In this document: in pieces, positions 15,990-24,470 of the stretch
Numbering within the stretch: position 1 is the stretch's first letter
Layout of the letters: each line of letters starts with the position of its first letter
Source: Planctomycetota bacterium
GTDB taxonomy: Bacteria > Planctomycetota > UBA1135 > UBA2386
Direction: 5' to 3'
Assembly (NCBI GenBank): GCA_028281765.1
Contig: JANQJF010000111.1
Span: 1 to 64,000 of the forward strand
Length of the DNA: 64,000 nucleotides
Notes under the pieces: model-generated
Seen by the model: only the letters and a program-made list of their open reading frames with translations
What the model was told of the DNA's origin: nothing
Databases searched by the model: none
Position numbers and translations under genes: made by a program

Positions 15990-18900
15990 GTGACCGACCT
16001 GACCAATGACATTACCGCCGCCGCCGAATGGTGTCGGCAAGCCCGCGAGTTGCTGCAGCTGCCGAGGAACGGCGCGGCCAAGCCGACCGCCAAGAGCAAG
16101 GACATCGACAAGCGGGTCAAGGAAATCGTCAAGCAGCTGACGACGCTCAGCCAAAGTCTCAAGACGAAGCGACCGGACCTGTTCGCGCAGTTCGTGCAGC
16201 GCTTCACCGCGATCGCGCAGGGTCTGAAGCAGGCTGCCGCCGATGGCGACGCCACACTCGTCGACCAAGAGGCGCTCGCGCTCAGCAACTTGAAGAAGGA
16301 GATCCGCGTCGCGCTACTCGAAGCGAAGGACCACCGTTCACGCAGCGAAGAGCGCCAGCTCGGCAAGGCGCGGAAACGCGCCGAGGACCGCCACACCGAG
16401 TCGGGCGACGCGATCGACGCGGCGGCACGGCACAACTTCGACGCGACCTACGGCCCGATCGAAGACGACGTCGAGGCCGCGCTCGCGTGGAAGGACGTGT
16501 CCGAAACCGTCAAGGCCGCGCAAGCCGAGCTGCAGACCGCGAACTTCGCGGTCATCGAGAAGATGGACCTCGGTGACTACTCCACCGCGACCGGGCTCGT
16601 CGGTGTTCTCAAGCCGAAGCTGCAGACCGCGCAGGCCAAGAAGCAAGACTTCGACGACGCGAAGGCGGAATACGACGCGACGCGACCGACGTTCGATCCG
16701 GTGCTCGGCTGGCCGGACGATCTCTCCCCCGAGCTCAACACGCTCAAGCAGGACACCACCGCGATTCGCACGGTCGTGGACCCGCTCGCGGCACGCTTCG
16801 AATTCGAAGACGCCGTGCAGCAGATCCGCACGAGCGGCATCGTCGCGAAGCTGCTGAACGCCGCGCAGCGCAAGATCGACTTCGACGCCGCGGCCGTGGA
16901 GTATCCGACGCTGCAGACCGAGATCGCGGAAGTGCTCGCCTGGACGGGCGCGCTCCACCCCGCGATGACGGGCCTCCAGACGAAGCTGCGCACCGACTTC
17001 GCGGCGGCCAAGGCGGCCGCCGACCAGCGCGACTTCGTCGAAGCCGTCCGCCTGATCAAGACCGGGAACCTCGCCCAGCAAGCGGCCGACGCGAAACAGG
17101 CCAAGCTGCTGTCCGAGACCTACGCGGCCGATCGCACGCGCGTCGTCGCGCTGCACGAGGCGCTCAAGAAGCACGCGCAGAAGGTCCACGTCAACAACGA
17201 GATCCAAACCGCGAAGACCGAACTGGAGACCGGCGAACGAGAAGCCACGAACGGCGACTTCCCGAAGGCGATCTCCGCCGTCGGAAAGGCCGAAGTCGCG
17301 TGCACCGAAGGCGAGGACTTCGCGAACAAGTTCGCCGCGTTCAAGAAGGAGTTCGCGAAGGGCGGCTCGATCGTCGCTGCGACGAAGGGCGTATTCGCGG
17401 TCGACGCGACCTGGCAGGCCTACCAAACCGAGCTCAACGCCGCGGACAACAAGGCGAAGACGCAGCGTAAGTATGCCGAGGCCAAGGCCGAAGTCCTCGA
17501 CATCGTTCGGCGCCTGAAGGAGCAGATCGAGAAGTGGTACGTGAAGCCGCTCGAAGACGGCCTGCAAGATCTCGCCGCGCGGACGTCCGGCAAGCCGATG
17601 ACCGCGGAGTTCATCCGCCCGGACCGCGAAGCGATCAAGGCCGCCCTCGACCGCTCGAAGGCGGACCTCGCCGCGGGCAAGTGGAGCCGCGCGATCTTCG
17701 AAGGATGGGCGCGCTCCCAGGGACTGTTGTCGTCAGCCAAGAAGTTCATCGCGCGCCGCGAAGCCTACGACGCGGATCGTGCGGCCATCGTCGCGAAGAT
17801 GGCGCCACTCAGCGCCATTCCCGAGTTCGAGAGCAGCCTGACGTCGATGAACATCGACCTGCGCACCGCGGACTACTACGCGAGCCGCCAGGCGATGCGC
17901 ATCGAGAAGGGCCGCACCGCGCTGACCCTGATCACCGCAACATGCGACAGGCTCGCCGCGCTCGAGATCGTCATCACCGACTACAAGACCAAGCGAGCCG
18001 CGGCGGACCTCGAGCTGAAGAACCTCGGCGAGCACGCCGCGAAGGATCACATCGAGAAGACTCGGTCGGTCGCGCGCGAACGACTCGAACAGGCCGGGCT
18101 AGCCGCGGGCGCCGCAGACGAAGCACCGAACGAATGGCGTCGTGCTCGCGACTTGGTCGTCTCCGCCACCGGCGCCCTCAACGCGGCCAAGGCGGTCGCG
18201 GAAGGCCTCGGCGATGCACTCGCGGCGCAGAGCGCCGCAGAATCGCTGACCGACGACGCCGCAGTCGGCCCGCTCGTCGAGCAGATGCGCGGCCGGCTCC
18301 AAGCCGCGTCGACGCATCAGCACGCGGCGAAGGCCAAGCCGCAGCTCGACCCGGCGAAGGAGAAGTTCGCCGAGGCCGAAGCGCGCGCGAAGGGACCCAA
18401 TCCGACCCTCGCCCAGTCCGCGCTCGTCTCCGTCAGCAAGTCCCTGATCGAAGTCGAAGCGACCTACCTCGAACTGGCTGAGTTCGCGAAGACCCACGCC
18501 GCGATCGAAGCGCGCCGCACCGCCGTACTGGTCCCCGACAAGGTCAAGGCCAAGCTCGACCCGGTAAAGGCAGAACTCGACGCGGCGAAGGCGTGCAGCG
18601 AGAAGCTCGAACACGGCAACGCCCGCGACGCGCTGTTCCGAGCCGCAGCTGCGGTCACGATCGCCGAGACGGCCTCCCGCGATCGCCAGGCGTACGACAC
18701 GCGCGAAGCCGCTCTGCAGGCGAAGCACACGCCGCTGGCCGACGGCAAGCACAAGACCCAGATCGGGCGGATGCTCGAGCAGGGCCGCAAGCACGCGGAC
18801 AACTTCGTGTTCGATCGCGCCAACAAGGCCTTGGCGCGAGGCGAGGACAACGTCGAGGCGGCGGCAGTCGCGGCCGAGTTCGCGAAGGCCACGCCTTCCG

Positions 18901-19910
18901 AAGCCGTGATCCTCGCCAAGGTCCGCGAGATCACCGAGCGCGGCAACGGCGCGATCGTCGACGACCTCATCAAGACCCTTCCACTCGAAGGCGACATCGC
19001 GATGTTCCAGAAGCTCGCGAAGGCGCGCTTCGGCGTCGAGATGAAGCTCAAGGCCGGCTACGGCGACACGCTCGACGACCGCCGCAAGGAAGCCGTCCAG
19101 ACCGGCGTCCGCATCTGGGGCATGCTCGCGAAGGTCCCCGACGACGTGCGCAACAACCCGAGCCTAAAGACGGTGCGGCGCGAGGGTGGCAGCCAGGGCG
19201 GCTACTACCAGGGCAGCGACGACCTCATGGTGATGACGGGCCGTCCGAGCTCGGACCAAGGGTTCGGCACGGACATCAAGCGCGAACTGCCGCACACCGT
19301 CGATCCGGATACCGGCAAGGTCACCGTCGACCCCGACTGCGAACCCGTCGATCCGTCGAAGAAGGTCAAGTACTTCGACTTCGCGACGCTGCACGAAGTC
19401 GGCCACGCGGTCGACGACCGCCTCGGCTTCATGAACTCCCGCCTCGGCAACGACTCGTTCGGCGGCTGGCAGAACCACGGCGGCAACATCCAGCCGATCG
19501 CGAAGGCCGTCGCCGAGAAGTTCGACTACTCGAAGCAGTACGTCGCGGACCTGATCCTCGGCAAGTCGCCGAGCGCTCCCGACCCCGAACCGGGCAAGGA
19601 GGCGACCTGGGACGCATCCAAGACCAAGGTCGACGACTGGCACGAGAAGGCGACGCGCAGCGCGCCGGCCAACGGCATCTGGTGGGACAACTCGACGAGC
19701 GAGAGCATCGCGATCGGCGGGCGTGTCTACCAACAGGCCTACTCCCGCACGTGGGTCAGCTACTCGCTGTCGGCTCGCAAGAAAGCGATCACCGGCTACC
19801 AGTTCCGCGCACCCGGCGAATGGTTCGCCGAGCTCTATGCGGCGTTCCACATCGGCCAGCTCAAGAGCTCGCACCCGGCGAGCCGCTGGCTGAAAGACCT
19901 CGCGAAGTAA
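15990..19910 (+). CDS. Giant Ala-rich helical-repeat protein with C-terminal HExxH metallopeptidase-like domain
   Basis: A 1306-residue protein with a GTG start and a GAGGAG site 6 bases upstream. It has no signal peptide. Residues about 20-1070 are Ala/Lys/Glu-rich and helical, with a recurring phrase of the form xxYxxxRxxxxxxxxxL (AEYDATRPTFDPVL, ETYAADRTRVVAL, EAYDADRAAIVAKM, QAYDTREAALQAK), suggesting degenerate ~100-130 residue helical repeats. The last ~200 residues form a different, globular domain with FATLHEVGHAVDDRLG: HExxH at His1135, Glu1136 and His1139. A downstream GEWFAELYAAF holds Glu1277 and Glu1281, one of which could be the third zinc ligand. This arrangement resembles lethal-factor-type gluzincins of toxins. 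The function is inferred: a large effector-like or housekeeping metalloprotease. It is followed 24 bases later by a CpXC gene. Confidence 0.8.
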   Translation: MTDLTNDITAAAEWCRQARELLQLPRNGAAKPTAKSKDIDKRVKEIVKQLTTLSQSLKTKRPDLFAQFVQRFTAIAQGLKQAAADGDATLVDQEALALSNLKKEIRVALLEAKDHRSRSEERQLGKARKRAEDRHTESGDAIDAAARHNFDATYGPIEDDVEAALAWKDVSETVKAAQAELQTANFAVIEKMDLGDYSTATGLVGVLKPKLQTAQAKKQDFDDAKAEYDATRPTFDPVLGWPDDLSPELNTLKQDTTAIRTVVDPLAARFEFEDAVQQIRTSGIVAKLLNAAQRKIDFDAAAVEYPTLQTEIAEVLAWTGALHPAMTGLQTKLRTDFAAAKAAADQRDFVEAVRLIKTGNLAQQAADAKQAKLLSETYAADRTRVVALHEALKKHAQKVHVNNEIQTAKTELETGEREATNGDFPKAISAVGKAEVACTEGEDFANKFAAFKKEFAKGGSIVAATKGVFAVDATWQAYQTELNAADNKAKTQRKYAEAKAEVLDIVRRLKEQIEKWYVKPLEDGLQDLAARTSGKPMTAEFIRPDREAIKAALDRSKADLAAGKWSRAIFEGWARSQGLLSSAKKFIARREAYDADRAAIVAKMAPLSAIPEFESSLTSMNIDLRTADYYASRQAMRIEKGRTALTLITATCDRLAALEIVITDYKTKRAAADLELKNLGEHAAKDHIEKTRSVARERLEQAGLAAGAADEAPNEWRRARDLVVSATGALNAAKAVAEGLGDALAAQSAAESLTDDAAVGPLVEQMRGRLQAASTHQHAAKAKPQLDPAKEKFAEAEARAKGPNPTLAQSALVSVSKSLIEVEATYLELAEFAKTHAAIEARRTAVLVPDKVKAKLDPVKAELDAAKACSEKLEHGNARDALFRAAAAVTIAETASRDRQAYDTREAALQAKHTPLADGKHKTQIGRMLEQGRKHADNFVFDRANKALARGEDNVEAAAVAAEFAKATPSEAVILAKVREITERGNGAIVDDLIKTLPLEGDIAMFQKLAKARFGVEMKLKAGYGDTLDDRRKEAVQTGVRIWGMLAKVPDDVRNNPSLKTVRREGGSQGGYYQGSDDLMVMTGRPSSDQGFGTDIKRELPHTVDPDTGKVTVDPDCEPVDPSKKVKYFDFATLHEVGHAVDDRLGFMNSRLGNDSFGGWQNHGGNIQPIAKAVAEKFDYSKQYVADLILGKSPSAPDPEPGKEATWDASKTKVDDWHEKATRSAPANGIWWDNSTSESIAIGGRVYQQAYSRTWVSYSLSARKKAITGYQFRAPGEWFAELYAAFHIGQLKSSHPASRWLKDLAK

Positions 19911-19934
19911 CCCAACCCCGTAGAGAGAACCGAC

Positions 19935-20603
19935 ATGTCCCTGTTCCGAAGCGTCGAGCTCCCCTGCCCTTCGTGCAACGTCGCCGTGGCGTTCGATCTG
20001 AGCGACAGCATCAACGCGGACCGCCGCCCCGATCTTCGCGACGAAGTCCTCGCCCGCACGTTCCAAGAGGAAGCGTGCCCGTCGTGCGGCACGAAGTTCC
20101 GCGTCGACCCGGAGTTCAGCTACGTCGAAACCGGGGCCGGCCTCTGGATCGCGGTCTATCCCTCGTCACGCCTCGCTGATTGGTCGAGCCTCGAAACCGA
20201 GTCGCGCGAGACGTTCGATCGCACGTTCGGGGTCGCAGGCTTCGACGACCTGTCGCCGCGGCTCGTGTTCGGCTGGGAAGCCTTCCACGAGAAGCTCGTG
20301 ATCCAGGGCGCCGGACTGAACGACGCGAGCGTCGAGATCGCGAAGATCATCCTGATTCGGGAGTCCGAGGACGACATCCGTGACCCGAGCGAGTTCGAGC
20401 TGCGCATGCTCGGCACGGACGGCCAGGACATGGAGTTCGGCTGGTTCCAGATCGCCGGCGAGCTGCTGATCGAACGAACGATCGTGCAGCGCGCGCTCAT
20501 CGACGAGATCGACGCGGCCGAGGAGACGTGGCAGGAGCTGCGCGCGGACCTGACCGCCGGCTCGTTCGTCGACATTGCACGCATGATGCTGGCCGCGAAG
20601 TAG
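19935..20603 (+). CDS. CpXC-domain zinc-ribbon protein
   Basis: A 222-residue cytoplasmic protein. The N-terminal ~60 residues have the pair CPSC (Cys11, Cys14) and ACPSCGTKF (Cys48, Cys51), the layout of the CpXC domain, which most likely binds one zinc. Residues 65-220 are a mixed helix-strand region without recognised motif (LVFGWEAFHEKLVIQGAGLN). CpXC proteins are common in Gram-positive and planctomycete genomes and have no established role. It follows the helical-repeat metallopeptidase by 24 bases in the same direction, with GAGAGAA upstream, so the two probably form one operon and may act together. Confidence 0.82.
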   Translation: MSLFRSVELPCPSCNVAVAFDLSDSINADRRPDLRDEVLARTFQEEACPSCGTKFRVDPEFSYVETGAGLWIAVYPSSRLADWSSLETESRETFDRTFGVAGFDDLSPRLVFGWEAFHEKLVIQGAGLNDASVEIAKIILIRESEDDIRDPSEFELRMLGTDGQDMEFGWFQIAGELLIERTIVQRALIDEIDAAEETWQELRADLTAGSFVDIARMMLAAK

Positions 20604-20657
20604 TCGGGTGCCCGGGTGGGCCTCCGAGCCGGCCATCGCGTGATAGACTTCCAAACG

Positions 20658-21221
20658 ATGACCCGCATTCTCGCACTGCTCGGCCTACTGCTCCTGATCG
20701 CATTCGGAGCCGCGATGGCATGGACGGATCCCGCAACTGTGGGGTCCGGGCCAGGAGCGGACGCGCCTCCACAGCAGGTCGCCGGGGGCGATACGAACCC
20801 GGACGAGGCGAAGCCGGATCCGCGATCCGGTGTGAAGTACCTCAACGAGTTCGCGATCGACGAGTCCTCGCTGACTCCGGAGCAGAGGGCCGACACGATC
20901 GTGCTCGGCAACGGCTGGCGCGTCTGGGCTCTCAACGGCTGCAAGAACACCGAGAAGCTCGCGTGGTCGGCGTCCCGCTCGAAGGCGCCGATCAAGCGCC
21001 TCGTGCACGGCGACAAGTTCGACTACTACGAGCACGAAGACGGCGCGGTGACGACGACCCAACTGATCCGCGATCTGCGGACCGGGGAATACGGCGCGAG
21101 CCCTCAGCACTGGGCGCCGGTCAACCTCGACGGCGTGAAATTCGACTCGGGCACCGCGCGGCCCGAGCACCGCATGCCGAACGCGCCCGTGCGGCAGCGA
21201 CCGACGCGGCGCACTCGATAG
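20658..21221 (+). CDS. Membrane-anchored hypothetical protein
   Basis: A 187-residue protein starting at the ATG at 20658, chosen because the following 25 residues (MTRILALLGLLLLIAFGAAMA) form one hydrophobic segment, a signal peptide or membrane anchor; an upstream in-frame GTG lies in a weak context. The mature part is polar and rich in Asp and Gln, with no recognised motif. Two cysteines are not in a motif. It is 54 bases past the CpXC gene and may belong to the same operon. The C-terminal tail RPTRRTR is strongly basic. Confidence 0.65.
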   Translation: MTRILALLGLLLLIAFGAAMAWTDPATVGSGPGADAPPQQVAGGDTNPDEAKPDPRSGVKYLNEFAIDESSLTPEQRADTIVLGNGWRVWALNGCKNTEKLAWSASRSKAPIKRLVHGDKFDYYEHEDGAVTTTQLIRDLRTGEYGASPQHWAPVNLDGVKFDSGTARPEHRMPNAPVRQRPTRRTR

Positions 21222-21224
21222 CGG

Positions 21225-22376
21225 CTACAGGCGTACCGCGCCGATGCGCACCTCGACACCGACGAAGAACTGGTGCTCCCCGAACACGTCTTCGTTCGTC
21301 GACACCGGCAGGCGCGAGTAGTTGTTGAGATACGAGTACTCGGCGTACGCCGCGAGCGAGTCGGCAAAGTCGTAGCGACCCCGCACGCCTCCACCGTAGA
21401 AGAAGTCTTCGCTCGAACCGGCGCCGCTCTCTTCGAGCGCCTTGACGTATTGCCCGGATGCGAACGGCGTGACGGCGATCGGACCGAAGTTCAGCCGTAG
21501 GCCGAGCTCGCCGTCGGCCCACTGGTGCCCGATCGGCTGCTGCGCGTCGATGTTCGAGATGCGGTCCTCGTCGTCGGCGACCTCACCGTCGACGCGGATC
21601 GACCACGTGCCGAGGTCCGACTGCGGGATGTACCACTCGAGGTGGGCCCGACCGCGCCAAAGACCGGACGGCAGGCGCGTCAGGAAGTTCGGCGACCCGA
21701 ACGTGCGGTCGCTGTCGTTGCGCTCGGCTTCGAACCGGATCGTCAGGATGAAGCCCGCCGACGGCCGCCCGGTCCGCCGATCGAGCATCAGCGTGTTGTG
21801 CTCGGCGAACGCGCGCACGCCGTACGCGAGAAAGTCGTCCGGCAGCACGTAGGTCGGATCGGTCGTGCGGTTCGCGTCGAACGAGAATTTGCGAATGTAC
21901 GGGCCGATCTCGACCGTCAGGCCTTCGCCGGCCGCGCCACCGAAGCCGAGGAACGCGCCGTAGTCCGTGCCTTCGAACCGGCCCGTCGGGATGAAATCAC
22001 CACTGCGGTAGAAGCCGTCGCGGAAGAACGGCGCGTAGCGCGCGGTCAGCTCCAGCCGCCCCCCGTTCGACCCGGGATCGTTCTCGACGATCGACAGCAC
22101 CGCGCCGTCACGCCCCGCATAGGCCTCGAACATCGCCTCCTGCGCCGTGAAGCGACCGTTCCGGTAGTACACGTGACCGTCGAGCGCAGTCTCGCTCTCC
22201 ATGCCAATCGACGTGTCATCGTCGTCCGCGAACGAGCCCGACACGCCGGCCTTCACCTGGAACACCGACTGGAACGGGGACGGCCGCCCGCGCACGAGCG
22301 TGAGGTCGTCGTACGTCTGTGCCGAAATCGTGGTTGCGAGACCGAGTGCGGCCAGGACGCTGGAGGCAGCTCTCAT
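21225..22376 (-). CDS. Outer-membrane beta-barrel protein
   Basis: A 383-residue protein starting at the ATG at 22376, where the signal peptide MRAASSVLAALGLATTISAQ begins; the open frame extends further upstream into a repeat region and I disregard that. The mature part consists of alternating hydrophobic/polar strands with aromatic girdles (HVYYRNGRFTAQ, FFYGGGVRGRYDF, YAEYSYLNNYSRL) and ends VGVEVRIGAVRL. This suggests a transmembrane barrel, though the final residue is Leu and not the usual Phe. Short loops carry Asp-rich stretches (FADDDDTS). Pore or porin-like role is inferred. It converges with the membrane-anchored gene. Confidence 0.72.
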   Translation of the reverse strand: MRAASSVLAALGLATTISAQTYDDLTLVRGRPSPFQSVFQVKAGVSGSFADDDDTSIGMESETALDGHVYYRNGRFTAQEAMFEAYAGRDGAVLSIVENDPGSNGGRLELTARYAPFFRDGFYRSGDFIPTGRFEGTDYGAFLGFGGAAGEGLTVEIGPYIRKFSFDANRTTDPTYVLPDDFLAYGVRAFAEHNTLMLDRRTGRPSAGFILTIRFEAERNDSDRTFGSPNFLTRLPSGLWRGRAHLEWYIPQSDLGTWSIRVDGEVADDEDRISNIDAQQPIGHQWADGELGLRLNFGPIAVTPFASGQYVKALEESGAGSSEDFFYGGGVRGRYDFADSLAAYAEYSYLNNYSRLPVSTNEDVFGEHQFFVGVEVRIGAVRL

Positions 22377-22401
22377 CGCGGCGACGGTAGCGTGCGCGGG
22401 G

Positions 22402-22455
22402 GCCCGGGACACGCAGAAGTTTGGGTCTCGGCGGGTTCGGGCGCGTGTCGCGGGC
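22402..22455. repeat. Imperfect 13-base inverted repeat
   Basis: GCCCGGGACACGC at 22402-22414 and GCGTGTCGCGGGC at 22443-22455 are inverted copies with one mismatch, around a 28-base loop. It lies 26 bases upstream of the barrel gene's start and next to the family 2 repeat at 22478-22528, so it may be part of a decayed copy of that element or a binding site for a regulator. Confidence 0.4.
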
Positions 22456-22477
22456 GCGCAGTCCGGATCCGGGCGCG

Positions 22478-22528
22478 TCACGGGTCACCATCGCGCAGGG
22501 GCATGCGCAGGCGCACGCGCAGCACGGG
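22478..22528 (+). repeat. Family 2 repeat, single arm (copy C)
   Basis: This stretch begins TCACGGGTCACCATCGCGCA, continues with GCGCAGG/GCGCACG repeats and ends with GCAGCACGGG. It matches both arms of the inverted repeat at 38743-38911. Only one arm is visible here, directly behind the stop of the glycosyltransferase gene. It suggests a dispersed REP-like element family, distinct from family 1. Confidence 0.7.
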
Positions 22529-22534
22529 GCTGGC

Positions 22535-23548
22535 CTACGCCGCCGCGTAGGACGATAGCAGGCGATCGATTTCGACCTCCGGATCGAACCGCCGCTTGAA
22601 GTCCTCGCGCATCCGGACGCCGAAAGCGCCTGCGGACGAGCGGTTGCGCACCAGCGCGAGCACGCACTTCGCCATCTCTTCTTCGGTCTCGAACAAGAGT
22701 CCCGTCTCGAGGTGGCGCACGAGCTCCTCGTTGCCGCGCGTCTTGCTGGCGACGACGGGGCGACCGAGGATGCCCGCCTCGAGGATGATCGGGCTCATGC
22801 CCTCCTCGAGCGACGTGTTGAGCACGACGTCGGCATCCATGTAGGTCGCACCCATCCGCTCCGCGGACAGTGACGACATGATGCGCACCGCCGGCTCCTC
22901 CTCGACGAGCGCGCGCAGTTCGTTCGCGTATTCGGTATCCTGCACAGGGCCGACGATCACCATCTCGGCGTCGACACCCTTGCGGCGCAGGATGCGGATC
23001 AGCGAGAGCGCACGGTGCTGCCCTTTGATCGGACGCAGACCACCGGGCAGCAGGATCAGCAGGCGATTGCGCGGGACACCGAGCGAGCGTCGCAGGTCGG
23101 TGCCCGTCGTCGGCAGCGGCTTCACGGCCCGCGGCACGACGTCGATCCGACCGATCGCCTCGGGAATCCGCTCTTCGACGAGACGCGCCGCGTTGGCCGA
23201 CGGCACGAGCACGCGGTGCGCGCGTCGGTAGACCTCACACACCAGCGGCGCCAGCGCCCCCTCGGCCATGTCGACGTAGAGATCCTCTCCACTCACCGAC
23301 ACGACCCACGGAACGCGCAGACCAAGCAGGTGGATCCCGCTCCGCCGCGCATCGTGCGCGTGCACAATGTCGGGCTTGAAGCGCGCGATCATCCCTTCGA
23401 GCGACGTCTTGAGATCGCCGTCGCTCTTCTCGCCGAACAGCTCACAAAGGCTGCCACGCCGCTGCAGCCCCTCGCGGTAGCGCAGCACGGTTCCGGCAGC
23501 TCCCGGATACAGGTCCGAAGGACCCGGTGTCATCAGCATGACCTTCAC
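22535..23548 (-). CDS. Family 4-type glycosyltransferase
   Basis: About 337 residues from the GTG at 23548 (VKVMLMTPGPSDLYPGAAGT); the open frame further upstream overlaps the neighbouring gene. The N-terminal half has the PDIVHAHDARRSG phrase, and the C-terminal half has LILLPGGLRPIKGQHRALSLI and the nucleotide-sugar-binding motif NTSLEEGMSPIILEAGILGRPVVAS with the E-x7-E pair. This is the pattern of GT4 retaining glycosyltransferases, which transfer sugars from nucleotide donors onto lipids, polysaccharides or proteins in the cytoplasm. Donor and acceptor are not deducible. It follows the BtpA-type gene by about 28 bases and may share its transcript. Confidence 0.85.
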   Translation of the reverse strand: MKVMLMTPGPSDLYPGAAGTVLRYREGLQRRGSLCELFGEKSDGDLKTSLEGMIARFKPDIVHAHDARRSGIHLLGLRVPWVVSVSGEDLYVDMAEGALAPLVCEVYRRAHRVLVPSANAARLVEERIPEAIGRIDVVPRAVKPLPTTGTDLRRSLGVPRNRLLILLPGGLRPIKGQHRALSLIRILRRKGVDAEMVIVGPVQDTEYANELRALVEEEPAVRIMSSLSAERMGATYMDADVVLNTSLEEGMSPIILEAGILGRPVVASKTRGNEELVRHLETGLLFETEEEMAKCVLALVRNRSSAGAFGVRMREDFKRRFDPEVEIDRLLSSYAAA

Positions 23549-23576
23549 GGATCTTGTTTCGGAACATTGGCACTCC

Positions 23577-24413
23577 TCAATGCAGTGCGTCGAGCCGGTC
23601 GATCTCGGAACGCAACTGTGCGACGGCCGATTCGACGACGCGGCCGCCGCGCTTGAACGCCGTCCCGACGATGGCACCGGCGCAACAGGGCCAGAGCTCG
23701 GCGGCGTTGGCGACCGTCAAGCCGGAGCCGATCCACACGGGGAAGTCGCCGACCGCAGCGCCGATTTCGCGCAAGAACCCGGCGTCGACCGCCTCACCGG
23801 TCCGCGCGCCGCTGACGATCAGGCCGTCGGCGCCCGACCGACTGGCGACGTCGCGCGCGGCCGTGGCCGGGTCGATCGGCGCGAGCGGCGCCGCGTGCTT
23901 CACGAGAACGTCGGCGAGCAACTCGATCTCGGCACCGCACGCCCGCCGGTATTCGGCGACGCGCGCGGCGTCCCCGTCGATCCGCCCTTGGTCCGTCACG
24001 TAGCTGCCGGTCAGCACGTTGATACGCACCCACTGCGCGCCGGCGATGACGGCGGCACCGATCGCAGCGATGCCATCATTGCGCAGACAGTTGATCCCGA
24101 GCGGGAGCCTCGTCGCGTTGCGCACCTCACGCCCGATGACGGCAAGCGCAGCTGGCACGTCGGGCCACACCGGATCGTCGCGGTCCCCGCGATGGAACGG
24201 TGCGTCCCCGAAGTTTTCGACGACCACGCCATCGACCCCGCCGGCCGCGAGGGCGCGCGCATCCTCGAGAGCTGCCTCGAGCACGGCGTCGAACGAGCCG
24301 CGGAACGCCGCCGAGGACGGCAGCGCGTCGAGGTGCACCACGCCGAGCAATCGCTTGTCAGACACCGCCTCATTCTGCGACTCGGAAGGGTGAGTGGCAA
24401 TCGAACTCGTCAC
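23577..24413 (-). CDS. BtpA/SgcQ family TIM-barrel protein
   Basis: A 278-residue protein. It contains the hallmark pattern of the BtpA/SgcQ family: LLGVVHLDALP near the N-terminus, GVDGVVVENFGDAPF, RLPLGINCLRND, GAQWVRINVLTGSYVTDQG and GADGLIVSGARTGE. These map onto the strands of a TIM barrel. Family members have been linked to photosystem I biogenesis in cyanobacteria and to sugar metabolism in enteric bacteria; the reaction remains uncertain. The start at 24413 is a GTG; a second GTG at 24365, just before LLGVVHLDALP, is possible. It lies upstream of a glycosyltransferase on the same strand. Confidence 0.85.
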   Translation of the reverse strand: MTSSIATHPSESQNEAVSDKRLLGVVHLDALPSSAAFRGSFDAVLEAALEDARALAAGGVDGVVVENFGDAPFHRGDRDDPVWPDVPAALAVIGREVRNATRLPLGINCLRNDGIAAIGAAVIAGAQWVRINVLTGSYVTDQGRIDGDAARVAEYRRACGAEIELLADVLVKHAAPLAPIDPATAARDVASRSGADGLIVSGARTGEAVDAGFLREIGAAVGDFPVWIGSGLTVANAAELWPCCAGAIVGTAFKRGGRVVESAVAQLRSEIDRLDALH

Positions 24414-24470
24414 GCTCTGACCGGCGCTGCCTTCCCGCCGCGAGCATGAGGGCTACGCTCTGTCGACGTC

